From Paramyrothecium sp. XJ0827 (taxonomy: Eukaryota; Ascomycota; Sordariomycetes; Hypocreales; Stachybotryaceae): DNA of 64,000 nt. Numbering within the stretch: position 1 is the first letter of the stretch; the number at the start of each line of letters is the position of its first letter. The translations under genes and the position numbers were made by a program. The DNA lies in NCBI GenBank assembly GCA_020881915.1, contig JAJFPB010000003.1, forward strand, positions 4,960,001 to 5,024,000, written 5' to 3'. Below are positions 23,938-33,906 of the stretch, in pieces. Under the pieces are notes generated by a model that did no database searches, was not told the DNA's origin, and saw nothing but the letters and a program-made list of their open reading frames with translations.

Positions 23938-25386
23938 ATGCATTTCCAAACAACTTCACTCCTGTTGAGTGCCATTGCCATGGCCACAACAGCCTCTGCG
24001 CAATCCGTGGTTGGCAAGGCTTACGGCTTCGCCACCGGCGTCACCGGTGGTGGCTCTGCCGCAGCCGTGGTTCCCAGCTCTGCCAGCGAGCTCGCCAAAC
24101 TCCTCGCCGACGACACGCCCCGGACTATCGTCATCAACAAGGCTTGGGACTTCACCGGTACGAAGGCCACCGGGTCCGGATGCGATCGAAAGTCCTGCAG
24201 CGCCAAGAGCGGAGGCCAGCTTTACCTCGGAGATTTGTCTTGCGGCGGCTCCGACAACGTTGCTGTGAGCTCCATCAGCTACGACAAGGCTGGTACTGAG
24301 CCCCTCATCGTTGGTAGTAATAAGAGCATTATTGGCTCCGGCGGAAAGGGTGTCCTTAACGGCAAGGGCCTTCGCATTAAGAAGGGCGCGAAGAACGTCA
24401 TCATCCAGGGATTCGAGGTTACAAACCTCAACCCCGGTATCGTCTGGGGCGGTGATGCTATCGACTTGCAAGGCGGTAATAATGGTGTCTGGATCGATCA
24501 CATGAAGATTTCCAAGGTCGGCCGCATGTTTATTGTTACCCACTACGACGGATCCCGCGTTACCGTTTCCAACAACGAATTCGATGGCCAAACAACTACA
24601 TCTGCCTCTTGCAACAACAACCATTATTGGACCATGATGTTCTATGGCAAGGGCGACCAGGTCACTCTCGACAGGAACTACTTCCACGATGTTTCTGGCC
24701 GTGCTCCTAAGCTCGGTGAGCCTGGTGTCACTGGTACCTTCCAGGCCAGCAACAACTACTTTAAGAACATGAAGGGTCACGCCTTCGATGTCTACCCCGG
24801 CGCTAGTGCTCTCCTTGAGGGCAACGTTTTCGACTCCGTCTCTACCCCTATCACCAAGCAGGGCGCTTCCGTCTCCACTGTTTACACCGTCAAGGATGCC
24901 TCCGCCGCTTCTGCCTGCTCGTCCTCCATTGGTCGTGCCTGCGAGGTCAACAACCTGTCAGCCAGTGGTGACTGGCCCTCGCTCAAGAACACCGGTGCTC
25001 TCTCTGCTTTGGCTAAGGCTAAGAACTATCTTGTTAAGCCTGTCGCTGCTAGTAAGGTAGCCAGCCTCGTCGGCGGCTCCGCTGGCCCAGCCAAGCTTGG
25101 CTCTTCGTCCGGAACTGCTCAGCCCGCCCCTGCCCCTGCTCCTGTGGAACCTACGAAGCCAACTGCAACTGCTCCTGCTCCTGCTCCTGCTAAACCTACC
25201 ACCGCCCCTTCTACTGGAGCTGTTGCCGCAGCCTGGTCTCAATGTGGCGGCCAAGGATGGAAGGGTGCCACCAAGTGCGCCTCTGGCACTACTTGTGTAA
25301 AGCAGAACGAGTGGTACTCTCAGTGCCTTACCGGTGGTGCTCGTCGCAAGGCTCGATCTGTTCGCCGTCAACAGATCCGCATTTGA
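23938..25386 (+). CDS. Secreted pectin lyase (PL1) with C-terminal CBM1
   Basis: Predicted extracellular enzyme cleaving methyl-esterified homogalacturonan by beta-elimination. Intronless, 482 aa. The signal peptide ([20 protein letters not shown]) is followed by [16 protein letters not shown], the typical pectin lyase start. Catalytic features of the parallel beta-helix are VWGGDAIDL (Asp near 173), VWIDHMKIS and [10 protein letters not shown] (Arg near 255), with the HYWTMMFYG strand. A Pro/Ala/Thr-rich linker (about residues 395-430) connects to a CBM1 ([11 protein letters not shown]...[11 protein letters not shown]), followed by a basic tail [10 protein letters not shown]. Pectin lyases with an appended cellulose-binding module are less usual than single-domain forms. 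A second pectin lyase follows on the same strand. Confidence 0.95.
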   Translation: MHFQTTSLLLSAIAMATTASAQSVVGKAYGFATGVTGGGSAAAVVPSSASELAKLLADDTPRTIVINKAWDFTGTKATGSGCDRKSCSAKSGGQLYLGDLSCGGSDNVAVSSISYDKAGTEPLIVGSNKSIIGSGGKGVLNGKGLRIKKGAKNVIIQGFEVTNLNPGIVWGGDAIDLQGGNNGVWIDHMKISKVGRMFIVTHYDGSRVTVSNNEFDGQTTTSASCNNNHYWTMMFYGKGDQVTLDRNYFHDVSGRAPKLGEPGVTGTFQASNNYFKNMKGHAFDVYPGASALLEGNVFDSVSTPITKQGASVSTVYTVKDASAASACSSSIGRACEVNNLSASGDWPSLKNTGALSALAKAKNYLVKPVAASKVASLVGGSAGPAKLGSSSGTAQPAPAPAPVEPTKPTATAPAPAPAKPTTAPSTGAVAAAWSQCGGQGWKGATKCASGTTCVKQNEWYSQCLTGGARRKARSVRRQQIRI

Positions 25387-26680
25387 GGTCCTCGAACACT
25401 GATTTGGTCATCGCATGCGCATTTAAGCGGGTGCAAATGTGCCATAGCTGCGAGGCAATCCTCAATATTAAAGTGTACATATTAGAAAAATTACTGAGGC
25501 AATAAAATTAATGCGCGCCAGTAGCGCCAATACAAGACATCAACGACATCGTTTGCCCACAAGCTGTCAGGGAATGAAAAGAGTCCCAACGTATAATGAC
25601 GAGTACTTGAAGTGTGTGCTAGGATGAAGAAATTTAAGACATGGCAACAAATCTTGGCCAGAGTTCTCCAAACCCAATATCACGAGGACTTCAGCCAAAT
25701 GGACCATGCATGTCAATAGAATACGACAGAAGTACATAAGAATCTGGCTCCTGTATACCCTACGAGGATATACGAAAATCGGCTGACCTCAAGTATGTCC
25801 TACACGACTAATGGAGACTTTGCAATTGCACTTTGATGAACGAGAGATTAAACCATAGCTGCACAACCGTAGTTGTCGTATGATTGTCTCATACAGCTAG
25901 AATATCCATCAGTACCAATTGCTCATCGGACACACATGACGGTACACATCTGCTACAGCCTGTGCTCATGTTGGCTTAGATCGAGGGCGTGCCAATTACC
26001 ACTATACCGAATAAGTATATCTTTAGCCAAACAGGTATGGGGCACGAAAAGGGCTGATGATGATCAGCCTTTGTTTCATTTCAATTGGTACTAGCGGCCG
26101 ACTTAATGGCGAAACATCAGTTCATCGCAAGTTGAGGCATGGCCTCATTTGGGAACAAGCTACAAATTGAGCTACGCGTGGCCATACCCACATATTACAG
26201 TTTCACAACTATTAGGGATATTTAAGTGAGCCAAGAGAAGTGGGCACCTCGACAGGCGTTTCTTTAAAATGAATGCTTACGAGTTTCCTTGGTTTTGCAT
26301 ACATGACCACTATAATAACACAACCGCCATCATCCCTGTACCTTGCACGTTATCGGCATTTGAGCGAGCACAATGAGATCTACACGATGCAGGACGAAAT
26401 CACTAGATTCCAGGAAGATTAGACCGTGGGACTGGAGAGGATATGGGTATGGCGAAGCATGCTATCCTGAGTAGGGTTAAATAACAGTCGTGCCCGGACC
26501 CCGCATCAGCAACGGATGTTTCTCTATTGTTTATACCCAAGCATCTTCTACCCTAGTACAAACCAACAGGGACGTGACAATCGAATTAAATTGAATCGTT
26601 CGGCTTACACTCGCAACTTCAACCACTTCCCTTGCTGGCCGTGCATTTTGTCTCCCTGGCTCACGTCTTCAGCAACAAAG
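25387..26680. other. Intergenic region between the pectin lyase genes
   Basis: About 1.3 kb of AT-rich sequence with the 3' flank of the first and the promoter of the second pectin lyase. No additional gene is supported. Confidence 0.45.
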
Positions 26681-27866
26681 ATGCGTTCAGCTTTCGCTCT
26701 ATCCGCGGTCCTGGCTGCTTCTGTGCCTTCCATCTCTGCTGCCGCCACAGGAGAAGCTGAAGGGTTCGCTGCCGGCGTTACTGGTGGAGGCAGCGCGCCG
26801 GATGTGTTTCCGACGACAACCGATGAGCTCATCGAATATCTTGGTGATTCAGAACCGCGAAACATTGTGCTTACAAAAGAGTTCGACTTCATTGGCACTG
26901 AAGGCTCCGCTACCGAGTCTGGATGTGCACCGTGGGGTACTGGCTCAGGGTGTCAGGTTGCTATCAACCATGGTGATTGGTGCAACAGAGAACAGCCTGA
27001 CGCCCCAAAAGTCGATAGCATAATGTACGACAAGGCTGGCGTAACTGGAATTACTGTCACTTCCAACAAGTCTCTGGTTGGTCAAGGTTCGTCAGGTGTG
27101 ATCCGTGGCAAGGGCCTCCGCATCAGGGGCGGAGCGCAGAATGTCATCATCCAAAACGTGCACATCACCGAGCTAAGTAAGTCTGGAAGTCGAGTACTCA
27201 GAGAAGGGACAAGCTGACAAATGAAAAGATCACCAGTACGTTTGGGGCGGTGATGCCATTGACCTTGATGATGCCGATATGATCTGGATCGACCATGTCA
27301 CCACGTCGAAGATCGGTCGGCAGCACTATGTGGCTGGGAATGGTCCCAGTGGCCGTGTTACCATCTCAAACTCGGAAATCGATGGCCGCACCGACTTCTC
27401 TGCCACTTGCGATGGTCATCACTACTGGAACATGCTCCTGATCGGCTCTAACGACCAAATCACCCTTAAGAACAACTACTTCCACGGCACGAGTGGGCGG
27501 TCACCCAAGGTTGGCGGAAATACCGTAATGCACGCTGTCAACAACGTTTGGTCTGACGTGTCGGGCCAAGCTTTCGAAACGGACTCAGGTGCCAAGATCC
27601 TAATCGAGGGCAATGTTTTCGACAATGTTAAGACCCCGATCAAGGCAGGCTCGGGTCAATTGCTCGCAATAAATGCAGGAGACACTGGTGAGCAGTGCGA
27701 CAGTCAGCTTGAGCGTTTGTGCGAGGCCAACGCGCTTAGCGGCTCTGGAAGCATGAGCGCGGATGATGCAAGTATTTTGAGCAGCATCAAGGCTCCGGCT
27801 GCCGCAGCGCCCGCCGACGAGATCAAGAACAGTGTTATTCAGTCGGCTGGCTTTGGAAAACTTTGA
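26681..27866 (+). CDS. Secreted pectin lyase (PL1), single domain
   Basis: A second pectin/pectate-lyase-family beta-helix enzyme, 377 aa. Exons 26681-27176 and 27229-27866 are joined by a 52-nt intron (CTAA|GTAAGT ... AAAAG|AT), which recreates [17 protein letters not shown]. The signal peptide is [20 protein letters not shown]. Hallmarks include [13 protein letters not shown] near the mature start, [20 protein letters not shown] and [11 protein letters not shown] with the catalytic-site Arg. No CBM or linker is present. It is clearly paralogous to the preceding pectin lyase, but diverged (this copy has an intron and additional cysteines such as [13 protein letters not shown]). The tandem arrangement points to an old duplication. 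Confidence 0.93.
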
Positions 27867-28162
27867 GGAGCATGGGTTGATAACGACTATGATTAGATTT
27901 ACAGGTTAAGCGCAATGAAAATCATGTCTTAAAAGCTTGTCATGTACCGAATGAACAGTTTTGTGAATACGAAAGTAAATCGATTCCCATTACATACCGC
28001 CATCATGAGGCCCTGGTAGGTTTAGATCGGGTCGCATGCCACTTGGTGTAAACAACTTTAGGATTTCTGAACAGGATGGAGATAAATTTTTAAAAACAAA
28101 GATTGCTTCCGGGAACATATCATATCTTCCGAGCCAAGCTGTCATGTATTCGAGTCACGGCC

Positions 28163-28513
28163 TCACAGGCGTTCGGCAAAGTAGCACTTGAATGAGCTGT
28201 AGATTCCAGCATTGGAAATACAATTCTGCCCCGTTTGATAAGACTTGGCAAGGGCGTAAGGGCCTTTGCAGTCGCGGTCCTCATGGAAATGACAAGAGCA
28301 ATGTCGACCCCAGCAATCTGCGATGTTGACGCTGTTGCCATAGTTGTAGTTGTAACACCCCCTGGCGTTCTCGGATGCCCACGTTACAGTCGGCTAGCTT
28401 TTGTATGAGGAGCAGTGCTGATCTTTGTAATAGTTGATCTGCATCTGCTTGGCTGCAGCATCGGCGCCTTGCAAGAGTAGAACAAGCGTCCCGAGGATTC
28501 CCGCGTTGATCAT
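28163..28513 (-). pseudogene. Small secreted cysteine-rich protein gene interrupted by one in-frame TAG
   Basis: Read from the ATG at 28513 the frame gives a hydrophobic leader (MINAGILGTLVLLLQGADA) and QMQINYYKDQHCSSYKS, then TAG at 28396-28394. It continues in the same frame with TVTWASENARGCYNYNYGN, NIADCWGRHCSCHFHEDRDC and CISNAGIYSSFKCYFAERL to TGA at 28163. The pattern (leader, QINYY start, WxxxNxCYNY, NIADC, CxCxFxxDxxC) matches a widespread family of small fungal secreted proteins of unknown function. Total length would be about 115 aa. No intron fits around the TAG, and only this one codon breaks the gene; CAG to TAG would be a single C-to-T change. An upstream in-frame ATG exists at 28609. 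Confidence 0.7.
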
Positions 28514-29121
28514 TATCGTGGCGATAACCTTCTTGGGGTAACCTTCGTACTTGCTATCCCCACACAGGTACTGCACTGCCATCCTTGGGTCCTGCTCTGT
28601 TAGCGCCAAGTACTACTGCTACTATTCCAACCAGGGTCGTGAGAGATGCGGTTAAGGTCGGGCGTTGCAGCAAGAGTTAGTTGGCAGCCTAGCTGCTATC
28701 GACACGCAATCTATGAGACGTGTTGTCTCGACTACGCTGTCAAAGCTTTCTGTATCCATGCGTCTTTCTTAGTTGGGAAAGAATCGAGTTTCAGATCATA
28801 CTTTGAGTCTCCGACAAAATTCAACTGAGTTGCGGTCACAGTTTCGAAAGTGTCTTAGTCTCTCTGCGTAGAGATTCGTGAGCCATTCTGAGTGATTCAG
28901 GCTCTTGTGGTGCCACAAGGTGCCAGAGAACGTGCCATCAAGCATTCAGATCCTCAGATGGCTAATGATAAGCACTAATCAAAAGTCGTACTCCACTCCC
29001 CAAGTTTGTTTGGAGAGTAAGCTCCTCAGCATGAACTTGATGTACATGATCAAGTCCAACCGAGAAAAGTGGCAAGTCACAGAATGGATGCGAACCCACA
29101 TTATTGCGCCTTGAATGAAGC
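28514..29121. other. Intergenic region
   Basis: Upstream flank of the broken secreted-protein gene. No supported gene or RNA. Confidence 0.4.
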
Positions 29122-29289
29122 ATAAGTCAAGGGGAAGCTGACATCCCCTGGAACCTGACATCCCCTGTCATGTTTACCTGATTTTTTGCAAATTTTAAAG
29201 CTATAGGGTAGGCACGTAAAAATCAAGGTAAAAATGACGGGGGATGTCAGGTTCTAGGGGATGTCAGCTTCCCCCCCCCTTTGACTTAT
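29122..29289. mobile_element. Palindromic MITE, about 166 bp, TA target site (Tc1/mariner type)
   Basis: Long terminal inverted repeats face each other: the left arm begins ATAAGTCAAGGGGAAGCTGA and the right arm ends with its near-exact reverse complement (CAGCTTCCCCCCCCCTTTGACTTAT, shown in part). Each arm contains two direct copies of CTGACATCCCC. The arms are about 60 bp, with pairing resuming near the centre (GTTTACCTGATTTTT against AAAAATCAAGGTAAA). The outermost TA on both sides fits a TA target-site duplication. There is no coding capacity. It could fold into one long hairpin. Confidence 0.8.
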
Positions 29290-29663
29290 CTGGCATCCAG
29301 CCGCTGCGGTGGCCTTCGGGACAGTATAACTGGCGAGTGAAAGATGATGGGTGGAAGCCGCCAAGACCAATCCCTGTCATCTAAAGCGGTGCTAGGAGAT
29401 TGCTTTTGCACGCGATCTCGTTTTTGGGCATTCATCTGGACCACTTATCCTGTCAGCTTACAAAGGGGGAGGGGTGTTGCTCTCTACATAATCGATCATC
29501 AGGGGTTTGCACGGCTCGGCACGTCAATAAAGATTTCACAATTCCCCAGGGCTCTTCGCGAACAGGTTGCAACCATTCTTTCTCTTTTCGTAGTGGTTCA
29601 AAGAGCAATATTTCGAGCCCAGGTGCTTTGTCGATATTACGCGGTCGAGTTTTGAGGCTGATC
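29290..29663. other. Intergenic region upstream of the glycosyltransferase
   Basis: Promoter and leader of the UDP-glycosyltransferase. An in-frame extension upstream of the chosen ATG is open but has no ATG-initiated, domain-like content. Confidence 0.4.
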
Positions 29664-31346
29664 ATGGCACTTTTGAAACAAGCCATACTTTTTGGGCCGA
29701 TACCGTTGGCTATTGTGGCCATCGCTATCGCTCTCCTCCGTCCGGCCGCACAGCCGGTCACAACAGAGAAGCTGCTCATTCCTGGCCGGAACAACACGGT
29801 GCTCTTCATCACATCAGAAGCCAGTGGCTTGTCGAACGTACACGTTGCAGCCACCTCAGCGCTACTAGAACACCATCCGACGGTCGAAGTTCATTACGCC
29901 TCTTTCCCAAAATTGCGCGAAAAGCTGGGTCGCATCTCAGAAGCAGCAGTGGCCAGGAACCCTGCTGCAAAACCTGTCATATGGCATGAGTTGCCGGGCG
30001 CCGACATGACAGAGGCTTGCCTCAGAAAGTGGAAAAACTTCGACGGCTTAGTGGCCGCCCCTGGATTCGCTGGGCTCGGAAAGACCTTGAAGGATCTGTC
30101 GGTTGTGATGAGTCCCTGGGAGCAAGAAGAACATTGGCGATTGTATATGGAACTTCTCGGGATAATCGAGAAAGTAGACCCAGCCGTTGTCGTTCTTGAT
30201 AGTTTCTTCCACCCAGCTTCTGATTTGACAGCCAACTCGGATCGTCGATTTCTGTTTCTGAGCCCTAATACCGTTGCTGAGCTCTTTGCTTCGCGTCAAC
30301 CCTGGGGCGCGGTGTTCTGGAAATACCCTGCGTGAGTCGCTCTGCCTCAAATCCCAACGAATTCTGCTAATTGTGCAAAGGCTGGCGTCTGGTAGCCCAT
30401 TTCCTATTCCGTGGAGACTCATACCGCACAACGTTCTTTTTCAGCTTCGTTTGATCTGGGGTATTGTGATGAATCCGGCACTGAACGGGATGCGGAACTA
30501 TCTGGAACAAAAAGGTGTTAAAGACGCCACCAACTTGAGTATTGAGTCAAAGGGAGTCCCATTTCTGATTGCGACCTTACCGGAGGTTAACCTACCGCTT
30601 GAGGTATACCCCAATGGCACAAAGTTCGTCGGACCGGTTGTCATTGAGACTGCGCCAGCTGCAGAGCAGGATCCCGACTTGGCATTGTGGCTCAAACGAG
30701 CGCCAACAATGCTGATTAACTTGGGAAGCCTCTTTCAGTACTCAAGGGATAAAGCAGAAGCAATGGTTGGGGCTCTCTCAACGGTTCTGGCAGAGACACA
30801 AGATGTTCAGGTGCTCTGGAAATTCCGCAAGGCTGGAGATTACACCGATGAGGTTTTTGAACCTGTAAAATCTCACATCGACAGTGGGAGACTCCGGATT
30901 GAGACCTGGCTGCAGGCTGATCCTGTATCACTGCTTCAAACAGGCGATATCACGGTCTTTGTGCATCATGGAGGCGCTGGCTGCTACCACGAAGCAATTT
31001 GGTAAGTGAATGCGCTGTTTTGCTGTTACATACTCTTGCTCATTGTTGCTCTAGGACTGGCGTCCCACAGGTTATTTTGCCTCTCTGGATAGATTTATAC
31101 GGCGTGGCTCGGACAGCGGAGTATGTTGGCATTGGTGTTTGGCCTGGCAAGGAGACAGCCCCAGTTTGGAAGCCAGAGGCACTGGCCGAAAGCTTCCTGG
31201 AAGTGCTTGTAGGAGAGCGCGGCAGGTCAATGCGGGAAAAATCAAAGGCGTTGGCCGAAATTGCGAGAGGATATGGAGGCCGTAACAGTGCTGCCCAGGA
31301 AATCGCCAGAATGGCCACTTTGGCTGAGACCTCTATAAAGGTTTGA
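29664..31346 (+). CDS. UDP-glycosyltransferase, GT1-like, membrane-anchored
   Basis: Predicted to transfer a sugar from a UDP-sugar to a small acceptor. Exons 29664-30331, 30381-31001 and 31055-31346 give about 526 aa. The N-terminus MALLKQAILFGPIPLAIVAI is a membrane anchor or signal. The C-terminal GT-B half has LINLGSLFQYS and the donor-site signature FVHHGGAGCYHEAIW (residues about 416-430), continuing across the last intron as TGVPQVILPLWIDLYGVA, the HGG and PLxxDQ-like positions of GT1. It is the first gene left of the RiPP precursor and convergent with it, so it may glycosylate the peptide product. That is positional inference; it could also be an independent sterol or secondary-metabolite glucosyltransferase. 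Confidence 0.88.
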
Positions 31347-32101
31347 CATGTTGAAGTAGTAAATGGCGGTTGGCTTCAAGAAGTTGATCACATGAGAAAA
31401 GTCCTCCATCTGCAGTTAGCAATCAGCCAGAAGCTGAATTTGGGGCGTCTGCAATGATAGGATATCAGCATATATTCATTTTTAAATATTCTTTGTAGAA
31501 GATTCCTGTTCGAATGGCTGGCCCGTCCACATCCATAGTGCGAGATTATACTGACACGCTGAAATTTAAAGCGTAGTACACAAGAACATCTCGACACCAC
31601 CTTGAAGAAATTTAAAAGCGCATGTTTGTTTTTTATCCACCACTTTTCTGGTTACATTTATACTTCAGAGACTTGCGACATATGTTTCACACCTCCGATT
31701 AACGTCATTTCAAAAAGGATGCTAGTTTATGCTGTTTTACAAATACAGAACTGACCTCACGTGGTATCAAATAGCTCGAGAAACGTTCCACAAAGAATCT
31801 ACTCCTGCACTTCAGTAAGTCAACGAGGACAATAGCCATGAAGATAATATGTCGAGGCTTCTAGAACATAGAAATAGACTGATTGCACTCGGTGGATATG
31901 AGTTTATTTGAGAGACTATAAGATAGAAAGGATTGTAGAACCTCCTTTGCGTCTGCTACCTCCTTGGGCATTCTGATAGACAAAAATCCCCACCTCATAA
32001 CAATTTCAGTTCACTTGTGCCAATCGTCAGCTTGGTTGCAAGATTTGGGCGCATCAATGTGACAACCATAGGCAATGGTATCAGGATGAGCCTTCCGAGT
32101 C
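31347..32101. other. Intergenic region between convergent glycosyltransferase and RiPP precursor
   Basis: AT-rich 3' flanks of both genes. No gene supported. Confidence 0.45.
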
Positions 32102-33184
32102 TTAGACAGTGGGCACGGTGGGCACATCATCGGTGTGACGACCATAGGCGACAGCGTTAGGCACCTCCTCCACATCGTTGATCTTGCGGCTATAGGCGAC
32201 AGTACCAGGCTCGCGCTTTTCGGTCGACTTAACAGGGACATCATCAGTGTGACGGCCATATGCGACAGCACTGCGCTCGACAGTGGGAACGGAGGGCACG
32301 TCATCAGTGTGTCGACCGTAGGCGACGGCACCAGGACTGCGCTTCTCGGTTGGCACAGTAGGTACATCATCGGTGTGACGACCATAGGCGACAGCGTTAG
32401 GCTTGACAGGCACGTCGTCGGTGTGACGGCCATAGGCAACGGCAACACCGCGCTTTTCAGTCGGGACGGTGGGCACATCGTCGGTATGGCGACCATAGGC
32501 GACGGTGTTAGGCTTTACAGGGACATCATCCGTGTGACGACCATAGGCAACGGCAGCACCGCGCTTTTCGGTCGGCACGGTAGGGACATCATCGGTATGG
32601 CGACCATAGGCGACGGCGTTAGGCTTTACAGGGACATCATCCGTGTGACGACCATAGGCAACGGCAGCACCGCGCTTTTCGGTCGGCACGGTAGGGACAT
32701 CATCGGTATGGCGACCATAGGCGACGGCGTTAGGCTTTACAGGGACATCATCCGTGTGACGACCATAGGCAACGGCAGCACCGCGCTTCTCGGTGGGCAC
32801 GGTGGGCACATCGTCAGTGTGGCGACCATAGGCGACAGCGTTGGGCTTGACAGGGACGTCGTCGGTGTGACGGCCATAAGCAACGGCAACACCGCGCTTT
32901 TCAGTCGGGACGGTGGGCACATCATCGGTATGGCGTCCATAGGCAACAGCGTTGGGGACAGAGGGCACATCGTCGGTGTGACGTCCATAGGCGACAACAC
33001 CAGGATCGCGCTTCTCTGTCGACTTGACGGGCACATCATCGGTGTGGCGACCATAGGCAACAGCTTCACTCCAGTTAGATCAAGTTCACAAGAAGGATGT
33101 TTTCCTCATACCGCCAGTTGGGGCCGCGGTGGCGGTGGCCGCGAGAATGGCCACGACAGCGGCGGCGGAAAGCTTGAAGTGCAT
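32102..33184 (-). CDS. Repeat-containing secreted RiPP precursor (dikaritin/ustiloxin-type, kexin-processed)
   Basis: Exon 1 is 33184-33112 and exon 2 is 33063-32102, separated by a 48-nt intron (GTATGA ... TCTAAC ... GAAG) just after the signal peptide; total 344 aa. MHFKLSAAAVVAILAATATA is a signal peptide. The rest is almost entirely repeats: 16 exact copies of YGRHTDDVP, nearly all preceded by Val-Ala, and one variant (VAYSRKINDVEEVPN, about 32156-32212). Eight Lys-Arg sites (mostly PTEKR or STEKR) cut it into segments that mostly carry two cores each, the first ending VKPN or SVPN and the second TVPTEKR. This layout (leader, tandem near-identical cores with one Tyr, KR spacers) is that of ustiloxin/phomopsin-type precursors. 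Two UstYa-like genes follow divergently. The cyclised residues are unknown. Confidence 0.93.
32491..32850 (-). repeat. Tandem 111-bp repeat units inside the precursor gene
   Basis: A 37-codon unit (18-residue segment starting Gly-Ala/Val-Ala plus 19-residue segment ending in Thr-Glu-Lys-Arg) recurs with a 111-bp period. Adjacent copies beginning near 32594 and 32705 appear identical at the nucleotide level, including silent sites, whereas outer copies differ. This indicates recent unit duplication or gene conversion. Confidence 0.85.
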
Positions 33185-33323
33185 GTTGGCGATGGGTTTG
33201 TCAACTGAGTCGTTGTGATGGAAGATGTATGGTAATGCGAGAAAGTCTCAAATGTAGTGTAAGCCTGTTGGAAGGTGATCTGATATCCTGCTTCCTCCAG
33301 TCGATGCTGATCTACAGCAGGTA

Positions 33324-33331
33324 TTTATATA
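33324..33331 (-). promoter_or_regulatory. TATA box of the RiPP precursor gene, within a divergent promoter
   Basis: TATATAAA on the minus strand, about 140 bp upstream of the precursor ATG. The 722-bp interval 33185-33906 separates the precursor (minus) from the first UstYa-like gene (plus) and so serves both directions. No binding-site inference is attempted beyond this. Confidence 0.5.
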
Positions 33332-33906
33332 CTTTGTCTCACGGGTCTCAAGGCTTGAAATTCCGAGGGGACTGTAAGAGCCTTGCAAAGCCATCCACTC
33401 TCTCCACCCTCACTCTTTGGCAAACTCGCAAAGCTATCCTCTCTGGAAATGGTTCCACGGCATCCGCAATCAGAATGACGAGCTCTATTCCTGCAGCTCG
33501 TGCCAACCTGAAGTCCAGTGCTAGTATCGTGATGCTTCAGTTCAGTCGGACCAAAGTCAGGCGGAGTGTGGAATAAGCCTGCATATCACAGCGGCAAGCC
33601 TCGGTTACATTGTCACATATCGTTCTACCGTATGCTTCTACCGTATGCAGAAGGTGTCTTTGAATCGATAAAGTTCCACTGGGATGTTTCAGCTCCGACC
33701 CACTGTCCGGAGACAGCTGCAATACTACATCGGATAGAAAGCAAAAAGTGGCACCCGAATTCCTACTCCCGTTGACCATCACCCTAATTGCTGGCAGTCT
33801 CTCGGTCTCCCGCCCCTTTGAAAGCATCTTCCCATTTTCACAAAACCGTTGAGCTCATCTTTTGCAAAGACTTGTCGTGTCTTCCAAAGCCATTTACATT
33901 CACACC

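Noticed and set aside
23956..24780. 274-codon minus-strand frame within the pectin lyase
   Set aside because: Antisense shadow of a codon-biased gene.
32135..33208. Long plus-strand open frame (357 codons) across the RiPP precursor
   Set aside because: It is the antisense shadow of the repeat array. The minus-strand product has a signal peptide, a clean intron and dibasic sites, while the plus-strand frame has none.
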